Assembly: GCA_963807225.1 (NCBI GenBank)
Contig: CAWEAD010000007.1
Location: 404,941 to 468,940, forward strand
From: JAGVGT01 sp963807225
GTDB taxonomy: Bacteria > Desulfobacterota > Desulfobulbia > Desulfobulbales > JAGXFP01
Direction of reading: 5' to 3'
Length of the DNA: 64,000 nucleotides
The first letter of the stretch is position 1. Every line of letters starts with the position of its first letter. Below are positions 27,453 to 34,915 of this stretch, in pieces. The notes beneath the pieces are model-generated. The model was not told where the DNA came from and ran no database searches. It saw only the letters and a program-made list of their open reading frames with translations. Position numbers and translations under genes: made by a program.

Positions 27453-27829
27453 CCCTGCCCTTCCGTTAAATCGAAGGCGTTTTTGACCAGCTCGATAATC
27501 GGGGCACCATCACCGCCAAAGGTCACGGCGACCACGTCAAAGCGACAGAAACGTTCTTCGGCCGCCTGCTCGCGCAAATAAACATGGGCGGCCCGGATCA
27601 ACTGGCCCTGTTTGTGCCGGTCCACCGCCTCCAGGGGATGACCGAAGCCGGCCGAACTCCTGGTCTTGACTTCAACAAAGACCAGATTTCCCCCCTCTTC
27701 GGCCACCAGATCGATTTCCCCGTAACGACAACGAAAGTTCCTGGCCAGGAGCCGGTAACCGGCCCGCCGCAGATATTTGCCGGCCAGGGCTTCCCCCCGT
27801 GCGCCCAGATCCAGGTGCTCAGCAGCCAT
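27449..27829 (-). CDS. yraN: YraN family (UPF0102) endonuclease-like protein
   Basis: A 126-residue protein with a Holliday-junction-resolvase-like nuclease core: GEIDLVAEEG followed by VFVEVKTR supplies the PD-(D/E)xK-type residues. The cellular role of YraN is unclear. ATG at 27829 is chosen, with AGGA 9 bases upstream; it lies inside the last codons of rnhB (11-base overlap). The 3' end overlaps pdxA by four bases. The rnhB-yraN pairing is common in proteobacteria. Confidence 0.92.
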   Translation of the reverse strand: MAAEHLDLGARGEALAGKYLRRAGYRLLARNFRCRYGEIDLVAEEGGNLVFVEVKTRSSAGFGHPLEAVDRHKQGQLIRAAHVYLREQAAEERFCRFDVVAVTFGGDGAPIIELVKNAFDLTEGQG

Positions 27830-28487
27830 CGTCAATATCCTGCAGATGTTCCCGAACTCCCTTGAAAGTCCGGCGATGGATGGGACATGGCCCATGTTCC
27901 TTAAGCAGGCGCCGGTGCTCGACCGTGGGATACCCCTTGTGCCGGTCGAAATTATACAGGGGGTAACTCCGGTGATATTCCACCATCAGGCGATCCCGCG
28001 TCTCTTTGGCAACGATGGAGGCAGCGGCGATCGAAGCGCTCCGCCTTTCACCCTTGATCAGGGTTTGCTGGGGCAACAGAACCGGCACCGGAAATCTGCC
28101 GTCGACCAGGACAAAATCGGCTCTCACCGCTAAAGCTTCCAGTCCCTTCTTCATGGCCAGGAGCGAGGCCCGGAGGATATTCAGCCGGTCGATCTCCTCC
28201 GCTTCGCAGATACCCACACCGACCAAGGCCTTGATAGCAAACAATTCCACCAGCAGCTCCTGGCGGCGCTCGGCGGTAAGCACCTTGGAATCCAGATAAA
28301 TATGATAATTACACCGGCGGGGTAAAACCACCGCCGCCGCCACTACCGGCCCGGCCAGGGGTCCCCGTCCGGCCTCGTCTGTACCGGCCACGGCCTTGAA
28401 GCCCTGGCGGCACAGGGCTCGTTCGAAGGAAAAGCTGTCTCTCTCGACTAAGCCGGGCAGTTGATAAAGTGTAGGTTTCTTGATCAT
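27819..28487 (-). CDS. rnhB: Ribonuclease HII
   Basis: Removes ribonucleotides from DNA and RNA primers. The 222-residue protein has the DEXGRGPLAGP motif (GTDEAGRGPLAG, Asp37-Glu38), the further acidic residues in YLDSKVLT and FVLVDGRF, and the C-terminal HKGYPTVEH. ATG at 28487 is preferred over longer in-frame starts because CAGGGT precedes it and the extension has no family similarity. A terminator separates it from rplS upstream, so it may open the rnhB-yraN-pdxA-tmk operon. Confidence 0.95.
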   Translation of the reverse strand: MIKKPTLYQLPGLVERDSFSFERALCRQGFKAVAGTDEAGRGPLAGPVVAAAVVLPRRCNYHIYLDSKVLTAERRQELLVELFAIKALVGVGICEAEEIDRLNILRASLLAMKKGLEALAVRADFVLVDGRFPVPVLLPQQTLIKGERRSASIAAASIVAKETRDRLMVEYHRSYPLYNFDRHKGYPTVEHRRLLKEHGPCPIHRRTFKGVREHLQDIDDGC

Positions 28488-28654
28488 ACCCTGAAACCGG
28501 AGTGCGAATCGGACTGCGCCGCAGCGATGCAGGATTGGTCCGAAGCTCACAGAGTCCATGCCAGCCGGGTAGTACGGCCGATCATTTTCACGGGAAAGCT
28601 TGGTTTGCAAGACGAAGCCGGGATCAATACCGCAAGTAGCCTGTCCACAACGAC

Positions 28655-28691
28655 AAAAGCCCTGCCGTAACCAAAAAGTTAACAGCAGGGC
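28655..28691 (-). terminator. Rho-independent terminator after rplS
   Basis: On the minus strand GCCCTGC (28691-28685) pairs with GCAGGGC (28665-28659), with extra TTAAC/GTTA pairing inside, and is followed by TTTT (28658-28655). It lies about 80 bp after the rplS stop, ending the ffh-to-rplS block. Confidence 0.75.
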
Positions 28692-28768
28692 TCCGACAAT
28701 TTCACTGACCTCGACCCGGCCTGCGACAAAACACCGAGAGATCAAACCGCGGTAGCGGCAAGATTTTT

Positions 28769-29119
28769 CTAGACGATGCCGAGCTCCTTGATACGAGCCG
28801 CCTTACCGCGACGACCGCGCAGGTAGTAAAGTTTGGACCGACGAACCCGACCGCGGCTATCGACCTCAATTTTTTCCAGGCGAGGGTTATGGACAGCGAA
28901 GGTTTTTTCCACCCCGACCCCGTGGGAAAGCTTCCGGACCGTGAAGCTGGCGCCCATGGTGCCGCGCTTGCGCGCGATCACTACGCCCTTGAAGATCTGA
29001 ACCCGTTCCTTGTTGCCTTCAATAATGCGGATATGGACGCTGACAGTGTCGCCAACCCGGAAATCGGGCACGTCATAACGCATGTTCTCTCTTTCGATCT
29101 GGTCAATTATTCCACTCAT
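28769..29119 (-). CDS. rplS: 50S ribosomal protein L19
   Basis: A 116-residue L19 with DFRVGDTVSVHIRIIEGNKERVQIFKG split over its two diagnostic strands, and the signature SHGVGVEKTF and RRSKLYYLRGRRGKAARIKE. ATG at 29119 has GGAGACC upstream; the frame continues further but that is leader. It is the last gene of the ffh-rpsP-khpA-rimM-trmD block and is followed by a terminator. Confidence 0.97.
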   Translation of the reverse strand: MSGIIDQIERENMRYDVPDFRVGDTVSVHIRIIEGNKERVQIFKGVVIARKRGTMGASFTVRKLSHGVGVEKTFAVHNPRLEKIEVDSRGRVRRSKLYYLRGRRGKAARIKELGIV

Positions 29120-29244
29120 TATCTGGTCTCCCAAAAAGGTTCCGATTAAGGAATCCAACAAAATACCCGTTTTTAAAAAAATTTCCAGTGTTGTTTTGGC
29201 TTGACGATGTTTTTTTTTGAAAAAATCGTGCCCCCAAAAAGCAG

Positions 29245-29835
29245 CTATCTATCACCCAGCAGCCGGTCGAGGACAATAGCGACGGCCGAGCGCACCGACA
29301 GGTGGTTGTAATCGCCGCCGCCCTTGAGGGGAGGCAGCGCACCATCGATCCCGGCCAAGGCCTCAGGGGTCAGTCCCCAGCCGGTGCCGAAGAGAAGCAG
29401 ATGAGGCTCACCGTTCTTGATCCTGGCCCGCACCGCGGGATAATCTACGGTCCGTTCGTTTACCTGGGCGCTGGTGGCCAGGACAGTCGGACGTTCTCCC
29501 CATCTATTGGTGACCTCGGCATAGAGCCCGGCCAGGTCGGAACAAATCCGGATCAGACTCAAGGCCTCCCGGCGGGCCGGGTTGCGCCCGGCACCGTAGC
29601 CGGTGAGCCAGTGGTCGACAATCTCCTGGACCAGCTGCTGCTGGTCGCTGAAGGGAGTGACGATATAGTAGGAATCGACGCCGAAGGTTCGCCCGGCTCG
29701 GGCGATATCGTGCAGGTCGAGGTTGGTGACCGCCGAGCCGATGACCTCGCCGTTACGGTTACTGACCGGGTAATGGACCAGCGCCACGTCGACCCGGAGC
29801 GGCTTGGTGTCTGAGCTTCCCGCTTCTTCAAGCAC
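29245..29835 (-). CDS. SpoU/TrmD-like RNA methyltransferase (PF09936 type)
   Basis: A protein of about 196 residues resembling the SAM-dependent RNA methyltransferase family found between trmD and rplS in Desulfobacterota and some other groups. Visible motifs are VALVHYPVSNRNGEVIGSAV at the N terminus and the knot-like LLLFGTGWGLTPEAL near the C terminus. The RNA target is not established. The start is uncertain: GTG at 29835 has GAGG upstream and overlaps trmD by 8 bases; GTG at 29874 would overlap by 47. Confidence 0.85.
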   Translation of the reverse strand: MLEEAGSSDTKPLRVDVALVHYPVSNRNGEVIGSAVTNLDLHDIARAGRTFGVDSYYIVTPFSDQQQLVQEIVDHWLTGYGAGRNPARREALSLIRICSDLAGLYAEVTNRWGERPTVLATSAQVNERTVDYPAVRARIKNGEPHLLLFGTGWGLTPEALAGIDGALPPLKGGGDYNHLSVRSAVAIVLDRLLGDR

Positions 29836-30622
29836 GGCCGCGACCTCGTCGCTTCTCAGGGGGAAAAATTCCACCCCGCTGCTCGACCTCGGTCAAAAGA
29901 CCGTGACGGGCCAGAAGCTTTTTCTCGGCCTGGTCGAAAGATATTCCGGCCAGCAGTTCCGGCCGTCGAGCCAGGGTCCGGCGCACCGCCGTCAGCAGCC
30001 GCCAATCCCGGATGGCGGCATGATCTCCGCCCAACAGAACCTCTGGCACCTCCAGCCCCATAAACTCGCGAGGCCGGGTGTATTGGGGATGTTTGAGCAG
30101 GCCGCGGCTGAAGGTATCCTGGCTGGCCGACTCGGCGCAACCCAGCACCCCGGGCAGGAGCCTGGTCACCGCATCGAGCAGTACCAGGGCCGGCAACTCG
30201 CCGCCGGTCAAGACGTAATCGCCGATGGAGATTTCTTCGTCGACCAGGAGTTCGACCACCCGTTCATCCACGCCCTCGTAACGACCACAGAGCAGGACCA
30301 GATGAGACCTGGCGGCCAGTTCGTGGGCCAGTTGCTGGTTGAAAGGACGACCCTGAGGGCTAAGAAGGACCACCCTGCCCCGATCGCCGGCCTCGGTCGC
30401 CATCCGCTCCAAGGCAGCGGCAATCGGCTCGGGCTTCATCACCATCCCCTCACCGCCCCCGAAAGGCCGATCGTCGGTCATGGCATGCTTGTCAGTGGCG
30501 AAATCGCGAATATTATGGAGATATACTTCGATCTGTCGGGCCTGGATAGCCCGGCGGATGATGGACTCCTGCAGGGGCGAAGCGAAGAGTTCGGGAAAGA
30601 TGGTGAGGATGTCAAACCGCAT
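29828..30622 (-). CDS. trmD: tRNA (guanine-N1)-methyltransferase
   Basis: Makes m1G37 in tRNAs to prevent frameshifting. The 264-residue protein begins MRFDILTIFPELF and has the trefoil-knot motifs LLCGRYEGVDERV, ISIGDYVLTGGELPA and VLLGGDHAAI. ATG at 30622 is chosen because AAGGA lies 7 bases upstream and it matches the family start. It follows rimM with a 47-bp gap and overlaps the downstream methyltransferase gene. Confidence 0.97.
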   Translation of the reverse strand: MRFDILTIFPELFASPLQESIIRRAIQARQIEVYLHNIRDFATDKHAMTDDRPFGGGEGMVMKPEPIAAALERMATEAGDRGRVVLLSPQGRPFNQQLAHELAARSHLVLLCGRYEGVDERVVELLVDEEISIGDYVLTGGELPALVLLDAVTRLLPGVLGCAESASQDTFSRGLLKHPQYTRPREFMGLEVPEVLLGGDHAAIRDWRLLTAVRRTLARRPELLAGISFDQAEKKLLARHGLLTEVEQRGGIFPPEKRRGRGRA

Positions 30623-30669
30623 GCCGAAATCCTTGTTCGTCACGGGTTCAGGACGACCAGTCGAGAGGG

Positions 30670-31227
30670 TTAGTCGTTGAGATCGAGGAGTCCCGGAACC
30701 TCGGCGATGGTCAGGAGATCGGCCTCATAGTCGATCCCCAGCATGAACTCGCGGCGGGCCGGGATGAAGTACTCACGCCCGCTACCCCGCACCACCAGGA
30801 CATCGTGGCCACCGGTGGCGAAGAGAGCCTTGACCCGGCCCAGGCTACGCCCGGATTCGGTAACCACCCGGAGGCCGATCAGTTCATGCCAGTAGAACTC
30901 GTCCTCGGCCAGGGTGGCAAGCAACTCCTTGGCCACCCAAACTTCCTGCCCGGCCAGCTCTTCGGCCGTGCCCCGATCATTGATCCCGGCCAACTCCAGG
31001 AGCGCCATCTTGCCTTGGGGGCGAAAATGCACCACTCGATAAAGACGGCCTGGTCCGGGGGTTTCCCCGCCCAGCAGCACCTCGCGGTAAAGGCGGAAAT
31101 CGTCCGCCTCACCGTAAGGGAGGATCTTGAGTTCTCCCTTGATACCGTGCGGTTTGCTTACCCGGCCGACCCGGACATGACGCCGAGGATCTACCGTGCT
31201 CTGGTCGCCGTTCAAGGCTTGCTCCAC
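30670..31227 (-). CDS. rimM: Ribosome maturation factor RimM
   Basis: Binds S19 during 30S head assembly. The 185-residue protein has the RimM N-terminal barrel (VRVGRVSKPHGIKGELKI) and the PRC-barrel C-terminal domain (FYWHELIGLRVVTESGRSLGRVKALFATGGHDVLVV). The start is a GTG at 31227 with no strong ribosome site, 13 bases after khpA, so coupling is likely. Its place between khpA and trmD is standard. Confidence 0.95.
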   Translation of the reverse strand: MEQALNGDQSTVDPRRHVRVGRVSKPHGIKGELKILPYGEADDFRLYREVLLGGETPGPGRLYRVVHFRPQGKMALLELAGINDRGTAEELAGQEVWVAKELLATLAEDEFYWHELIGLRVVTESGRSLGRVKALFATGGHDVLVVRGSGREYFIPARREFMLGIDYEADLLTIAEVPGLLDLND

Positions 31228-31240
31228 CGGCCCGTTGCCG

Positions 31241-31471
31241 TCAATCGAGAATTTCCAGCCTTACCTTGCGGTTCTGCCGGACGGCAGCGGCCGCCAGCAA
31301 CGACCTGATGGCCCGGGCCGTACGGCCCTGTTTGCCGATAACCTTGCCCAGATCCTCTCTGGCAACCCGCAGTTCCAGCACCGTGGTGTCGTCGCGCGTC
31401 ACCTCGGTGACCTGGACCGCCTCCCGGTCATCGACCAGAGAGGTGGCGATAAAGCCGACCAGTTCCTTCAT
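31241..31471 (-). CDS. khpA: KH-domain RNA-binding protein KhpA
   Basis: A 76-residue single KH-domain protein with the GKVIGKQGRTARAIRSLL core. KhpA proteins bind RNA, often with KhpB, and influence cell envelope and small-RNA regulation; what this one binds is unknown. It sits in the conserved slot between rpsP and rimM, with very short gaps on both sides. Confidence 0.93.
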   Translation of the reverse strand: MKELVGFIATSLVDDREAVQVTEVTRDDTTVLELRVAREDLGKVIGKQGRTARAIRSLLAAAAVRQNRKVRLEILD

Positions 31472-31477
31472 GGTCGG

Positions 31478-31732
31478 TTATTCGGCGACCGGAACGGCTG
31501 CGGCTTTGGCCAGCAGGGTCTTGACCGTCTCGGTGGGAAGGGCTCCCTTGGCCAGCCACTGGTCAACCTGATCCTGCTTGATCTTGACTTCAGCCGGGTT
31601 CTTGAGCGGATCATAGGTGCCGACCACGGCCAGGAACTTACCATCGCGCGGGGCCTCTGAATTGGCCACGACGATCCGGTAGAAGGGTTTCTTGGTGCGG
31701 CCCAGCCGGGCCAAACGAATTTTAACAGCCAT
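31478..31732 (-). CDS. rpsP: 30S ribosomal protein S16
   Basis: An 84-residue S16 opening MAVKIRLARLGRTKKPFYRI and including VVANSEAPRDGKFL and VGTYDPLKNP. A ribosome site (GAGGAAATA) precedes the ATG. It lies between ffh and khpA. Confidence 0.98.
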   Translation of the reverse strand: MAVKIRLARLGRTKKPFYRIVVANSEAPRDGKFLAVVGTYDPLKNPAEVKIKQDQVDQWLAKGALPTETVKTLLAKAAAVPVAE

Positions 31733-31750
31733 TATTTCCTCCTCGAGGTA

Positions 31751-33115
31751 TTAGCGGAACAAACCCTTGGGTTTCTTTCTTTTTTTGCCCCCGGCGGCCG
31801 GTGCGGCCCCGAAGACTCCTTTGCCTTTCATCTTCTTCATCATCTTAAGCATCTCGCTGTAGCTCTTGATGACCTTGTTGACATCCTGCACGGTGGTACC
31901 GCTGCCGCGGGCGATGCGCTGCCGCCGGCTGCCGCTGATGATCTCGTAGCGGCGGCGCTCCTCGGCCGTCATCGAATTGATGATGGCCTCGACCCGGCCC
32001 AACTCCTTTTCATCCGGCTTGGGCAGATTGTGCATCTGCTTCATCCGGTTCATCCCCGGAATCATGCCCATCAGCTGTTCCAGATTACCCATCTTTTTGA
32101 TCTGCCGGATCTGCTCGCGGAAGTCCTCCATGGTGAAGGCGTCCTTCCGTATCCTCTGGACCAGCTTTTCAGCCTTTTTCTGATCGACGACCGCTTCGGC
32201 CTTTTCGATCAGGGTCAGGACATCGCCCATCCCCAGAATGCGCGAGGCCAGCCGGTCCGGATGGAAGATCTCCAGGGCGTCAAGCCCTTCGCCGATGCCG
32301 ACAAACTTGATGGGCCGGCCGGTCACCTTCTTGATGGAGAGGGCGGCGCCGCCCCGGGCATCACCATCCATCTTGGTCAGAACCACGCCGGAGAGGGCCA
32401 GATCCTGGTTGAACTTATCGGCCACCGTCACCGCGTCCTGGCCGGTCATGGCATCGGCCACGAAGAGGATCTCGTTCGGACCGATCTCGCTTTTAATCCG
32501 CCCCAGTTCGGCCATCAGCTCGGTGTCCACATGGAGACGGCCGGCGGTGTCGATAATCAGGGTATCACAATTCTTGTCGCGGGCCACCAGTTTGGCCGCA
32601 CGGCAAATAGCCACCGGATCCTGACCGGACTCCGACGGGTGAACCGGCAATCCCAGGTTTTCACCCAGGACCTTAAGCTGCTCGATGGCCGCCGGTCGAT
32701 AGACGTCGGCCGGCACCAGGTAGGGGCGACGTCCCTGCTTCTTAAGCAAGCGGGCTAGTTTGCCGGCCGTGGTCGTTTTACCGGAGCCCTGCAACCCAAC
32801 CAGCATCAGCGCTGCCGGTTGCGGGCCGGTCAAATTCAGGCCGGCCGTGGCTCCGCCCAGAAGCTCGATGAGTTCCTGATTGACAATCTTGATGATCTGC
32901 TGACCGGGGGCGAGGCTGCCAACGACCTCTTCCCCCACCGCCTTTTCAGTGACGGAGGCGATGAACTCCTTGACCACTTTGAAGTTTACGTCCGCCTCCA
33001 GCAGAGCCAGGCGCACCTCTCCCATGGCCTCCTGGATATTGGCTTCGGTAATGCGGCCTTGGCCGCGCAACTTCTTCAGGGTCTCATTGAGACGGTCGGA
33101 TAAATTTTCAAACAT
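31751..33115 (-). CDS. ffh: Signal recognition particle GTPase Ffh
   Basis: Targets nascent membrane proteins to the Sec translocon with the 4.5S RNA and FtsY. The 454-residue protein has N, G and M domains: P-loop GLQGSGKTTTAGKLA, DTAGRLHVD, TKMDGDARGGAAL, and a Met-rich M domain (MGNLEQLMGMIPGMNRMKQM) with a Gly/Lys-rich tail. It is first in the block, with a 270-bp gap to fabD upstream. No 4.5S RNA gene was seen nearby. Confidence 0.97.
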   Translation of the reverse strand: MFENLSDRLNETLKKLRGQGRITEANIQEAMGEVRLALLEADVNFKVVKEFIASVTEKAVGEEVVGSLAPGQQIIKIVNQELIELLGGATAGLNLTGPQPAALMLVGLQGSGKTTTAGKLARLLKKQGRRPYLVPADVYRPAAIEQLKVLGENLGLPVHPSESGQDPVAICRAAKLVARDKNCDTLIIDTAGRLHVDTELMAELGRIKSEIGPNEILFVADAMTGQDAVTVADKFNQDLALSGVVLTKMDGDARGGAALSIKKVTGRPIKFVGIGEGLDALEIFHPDRLASRILGMGDVLTLIEKAEAVVDQKKAEKLVQRIRKDAFTMEDFREQIRQIKKMGNLEQLMGMIPGMNRMKQMHNLPKPDEKELGRVEAIINSMTAEERRRYEIISGSRRQRIARGSGTTVQDVNKVIKSYSEMLKMMKKMKGKGVFGAAPAAGGKKRKKPKGLFR

Positions 33116-33388
33116 GTCTGTCGTCTGTAAATTGCAACCGGCCCGCAGTGGGCCGGATCAACTCTTAAGTTAAGGAAACTCGGGAAGATACCCGGATCAA
33201 CCGTTTCTGTCAAGCGTCAATCGGGTCTGCCAAAGTGAGGCACGGGCCTTATTTTTTCGCTTTTTCAGCTTTGTTCTTTTCCCTTGGCGCCAGACCTTGG
33301 GATTGTCGGGTTAAGCGGAGTTTATCCACGACAGTGGACTAACTCGACCTACACGGTTGGGGCTCCAGGGCTTCGAGCTGGTTTTGCA

Positions 33389-34348
33389 TTATGCATTCTG
33401 CAATTCTAGTTCTGCCGCCAGTTTCTCTACCGCCGCCGGGGTGTCGACCTGGAGACAACTGTAGTTGTAATCGGCCGGTACGATCTTCTTAAGCAAACCG
33501 GAGAGCACCGTTTTCGGTCCGACCTCGACAAAGGTCCCGACGCCTCGGGCCAGACATTGATTGATGATCTCGAACCACCTGACCGTCGAGGCGATCTGGC
33601 GTGACATAATCCGGCGGATGGCTTCCGGCTCATGCTCCTCGCCTGCGGTGACGTTGAAGAGCAGTGGCAACCGGGGCGGCTGGAAATCGATCTTGGCCAT
33701 GAAGGTCGAGAAATCACCAACCGCGCCGGCCACCAGTTCGCTATGCCAGGCGCCGCTGACCTTCAGGGCTATGGCCTTGCCGCCTCGCGCCCCGGCCAGC
33801 TCACTGGCGGCGGCCAGGGGTGCGGGCTCGCCGGAGATAACGATCTGCTGGGCCGAGTTGTGGTTGGCCACGGTTATGATGCCCTGGCCGCGCACCTGGG
33901 CGACGATCTCAGTGACCTGATCGATGTTGAGGCCGAGAATGGCCGACATCACCCCGGGGTTACGATCGGCCTCTCGCTCCATCAACCGGCCGCGCTCGAT
34001 AGTGAGCCGCAGGGCCGCTTCGGAACTTACCACCCCGGCGGCGCAAAGAGCGGAATACTCGCCCAGGCTGTGGCCGGCCACCAGGCTCGGTTTGATCCCG
34101 GCCCGGCCCAGGGCCTGGAGGGCCATAAGATTCAGGACCGTTACAGCCGGCTGCAGATAAGCGGTTCGGGTCAGCTCCTCCATCGGGCCTTCCAGACAAA
34201 GCTTTTGCAAGGGATAGCCGCTCAGCTCCTCGGCCTGATCCAGCAGCTCACGGGCGGTGGCGTCACTCTCAAGGAAGTCCTTGCCCATACCGACATACTG
34301 GGAACCCTGACCGGGAAAGAGAAAGGCTATTTCAGGCTGGCCTGCCAT
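33389..34348 (-). CDS. fabD: Malonyl-CoA:ACP transacylase
   Basis: Loads malonate onto acyl carrier protein for fatty-acid synthesis. The 319-residue protein has LFPGQGSQYVGMG at the N terminus, the nucleophile motif GHSLGEYSAL, and the catalytic His in SGAWHSELV. A good ribosome site (AAGGAG) precedes the ATG at 34348. It is separated from the usual fabH/fabG/acpP cluster and lies downstream of lspA, 69 bp away, on the same strand. Confidence 0.96.
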   Translation of the reverse strand: MAGQPEIAFLFPGQGSQYVGMGKDFLESDATARELLDQAEELSGYPLQKLCLEGPMEELTRTAYLQPAVTVLNLMALQALGRAGIKPSLVAGHSLGEYSALCAAGVVSSEAALRLTIERGRLMEREADRNPGVMSAILGLNIDQVTEIVAQVRGQGIITVANHNSAQQIVISGEPAPLAAASELAGARGGKAIALKVSGAWHSELVAGAVGDFSTFMAKIDFQPPRLPLLFNVTAGEEHEPEAIRRIMSRQIASTVRWFEIINQCLARGVGTFVEVGPKTVLSGLLKKIVPADYNYSCLQVDTPAAVEKLAAELELQNA

Positions 34349-34417
34349 TCGTCAACTCCTTGGCTGTAATTTTGCAATGATATAGTTTTTTTAGTCAGAA
34401 GGGGGGTGGCGGAAAGA

Positions 34418-34915
34418 TCAGACTTTACCACTCCCCTGTTCGTGGTCCAGGAAACCGGCCAGGATAAAGAGGATGACGCCGATGGTGATGGCGGAGTCGG
34501 CAACATTGAAGGCCGGCCAGTGATACTGGCGGTAATAGACATCGAGGAAGTCGATGACGTGCCCCAGGCGTAGCCGGTCGAGCAGATTACCCAAGGCGCC
34601 GCCGGCCACCAAACCGATGGCGGCAATATAAAGGCGGCCGCGCTGCCGATATTCCCGGAAGGCGAAATAGAGCACCGCCAGCGCGATCAGGGCCACCGCC
34701 CCGAAGAAGACCTGGCGCCCCGTGCTCTGCTCTCCGGCCAGCATCCCGAAGGCGGCGCCGGTATTGGTGATGAAGGTCAGACTGAAGAACCCCGGCAGCA
34801 ACGGTAGCGTTTCATGGAGTTCGAAGGAATTGACTACCCACCACTTGCTGAGTTGATCCAGGAAGAGGACCAGGCCGGCCCAGGCCAAAGGAATCTTGAG
34901 CGAAACCGGCTTCAT
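34418..34915 (-). CDS. lspA: Lipoprotein signal peptidase (signal peptidase II)
   Basis: Aspartyl protease of the inner membrane that removes signal peptides from prolipoproteins. The 165-residue protein has four membrane helices and the catalytic Asp motifs in GNLLDRLRLGHVIDF and FNVADSAITIG, plus ITNTGAAFG. ATG at 34915 overlaps the ileS stop codon (ATGA), the classic ileS-lspA coupling. A frame extension upstream (7 residues) is inside ileS and is discounted. Confidence 0.96.
   Translation of the reverse strand: MKPVSLKIPLAWAGLVLFLDQLSKWWVVNSFELHETLPLLPGFFSLTFITNTGAAFGMLAGEQSTGRQVFFGAVALIALAVLYFAFREYRQRGRLYIAAIGLVAGGALGNLLDRLRLGHVIDFLDVYYRQYHWPAFNVADSAITIGVILFILAGFLDHEQGSGKV

Noticed and set aside
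33116..33388. 4.5S RNA gene near ffh
   Set aside because: The conserved SRP RNA tetraloop region was not found; the only palindrome here is a 7-bp stem at 33138-33156.
33389..34160. Plus-strand frames opposite fabD
   Set aside because: Shadows of a clear fabD on the minus strand.
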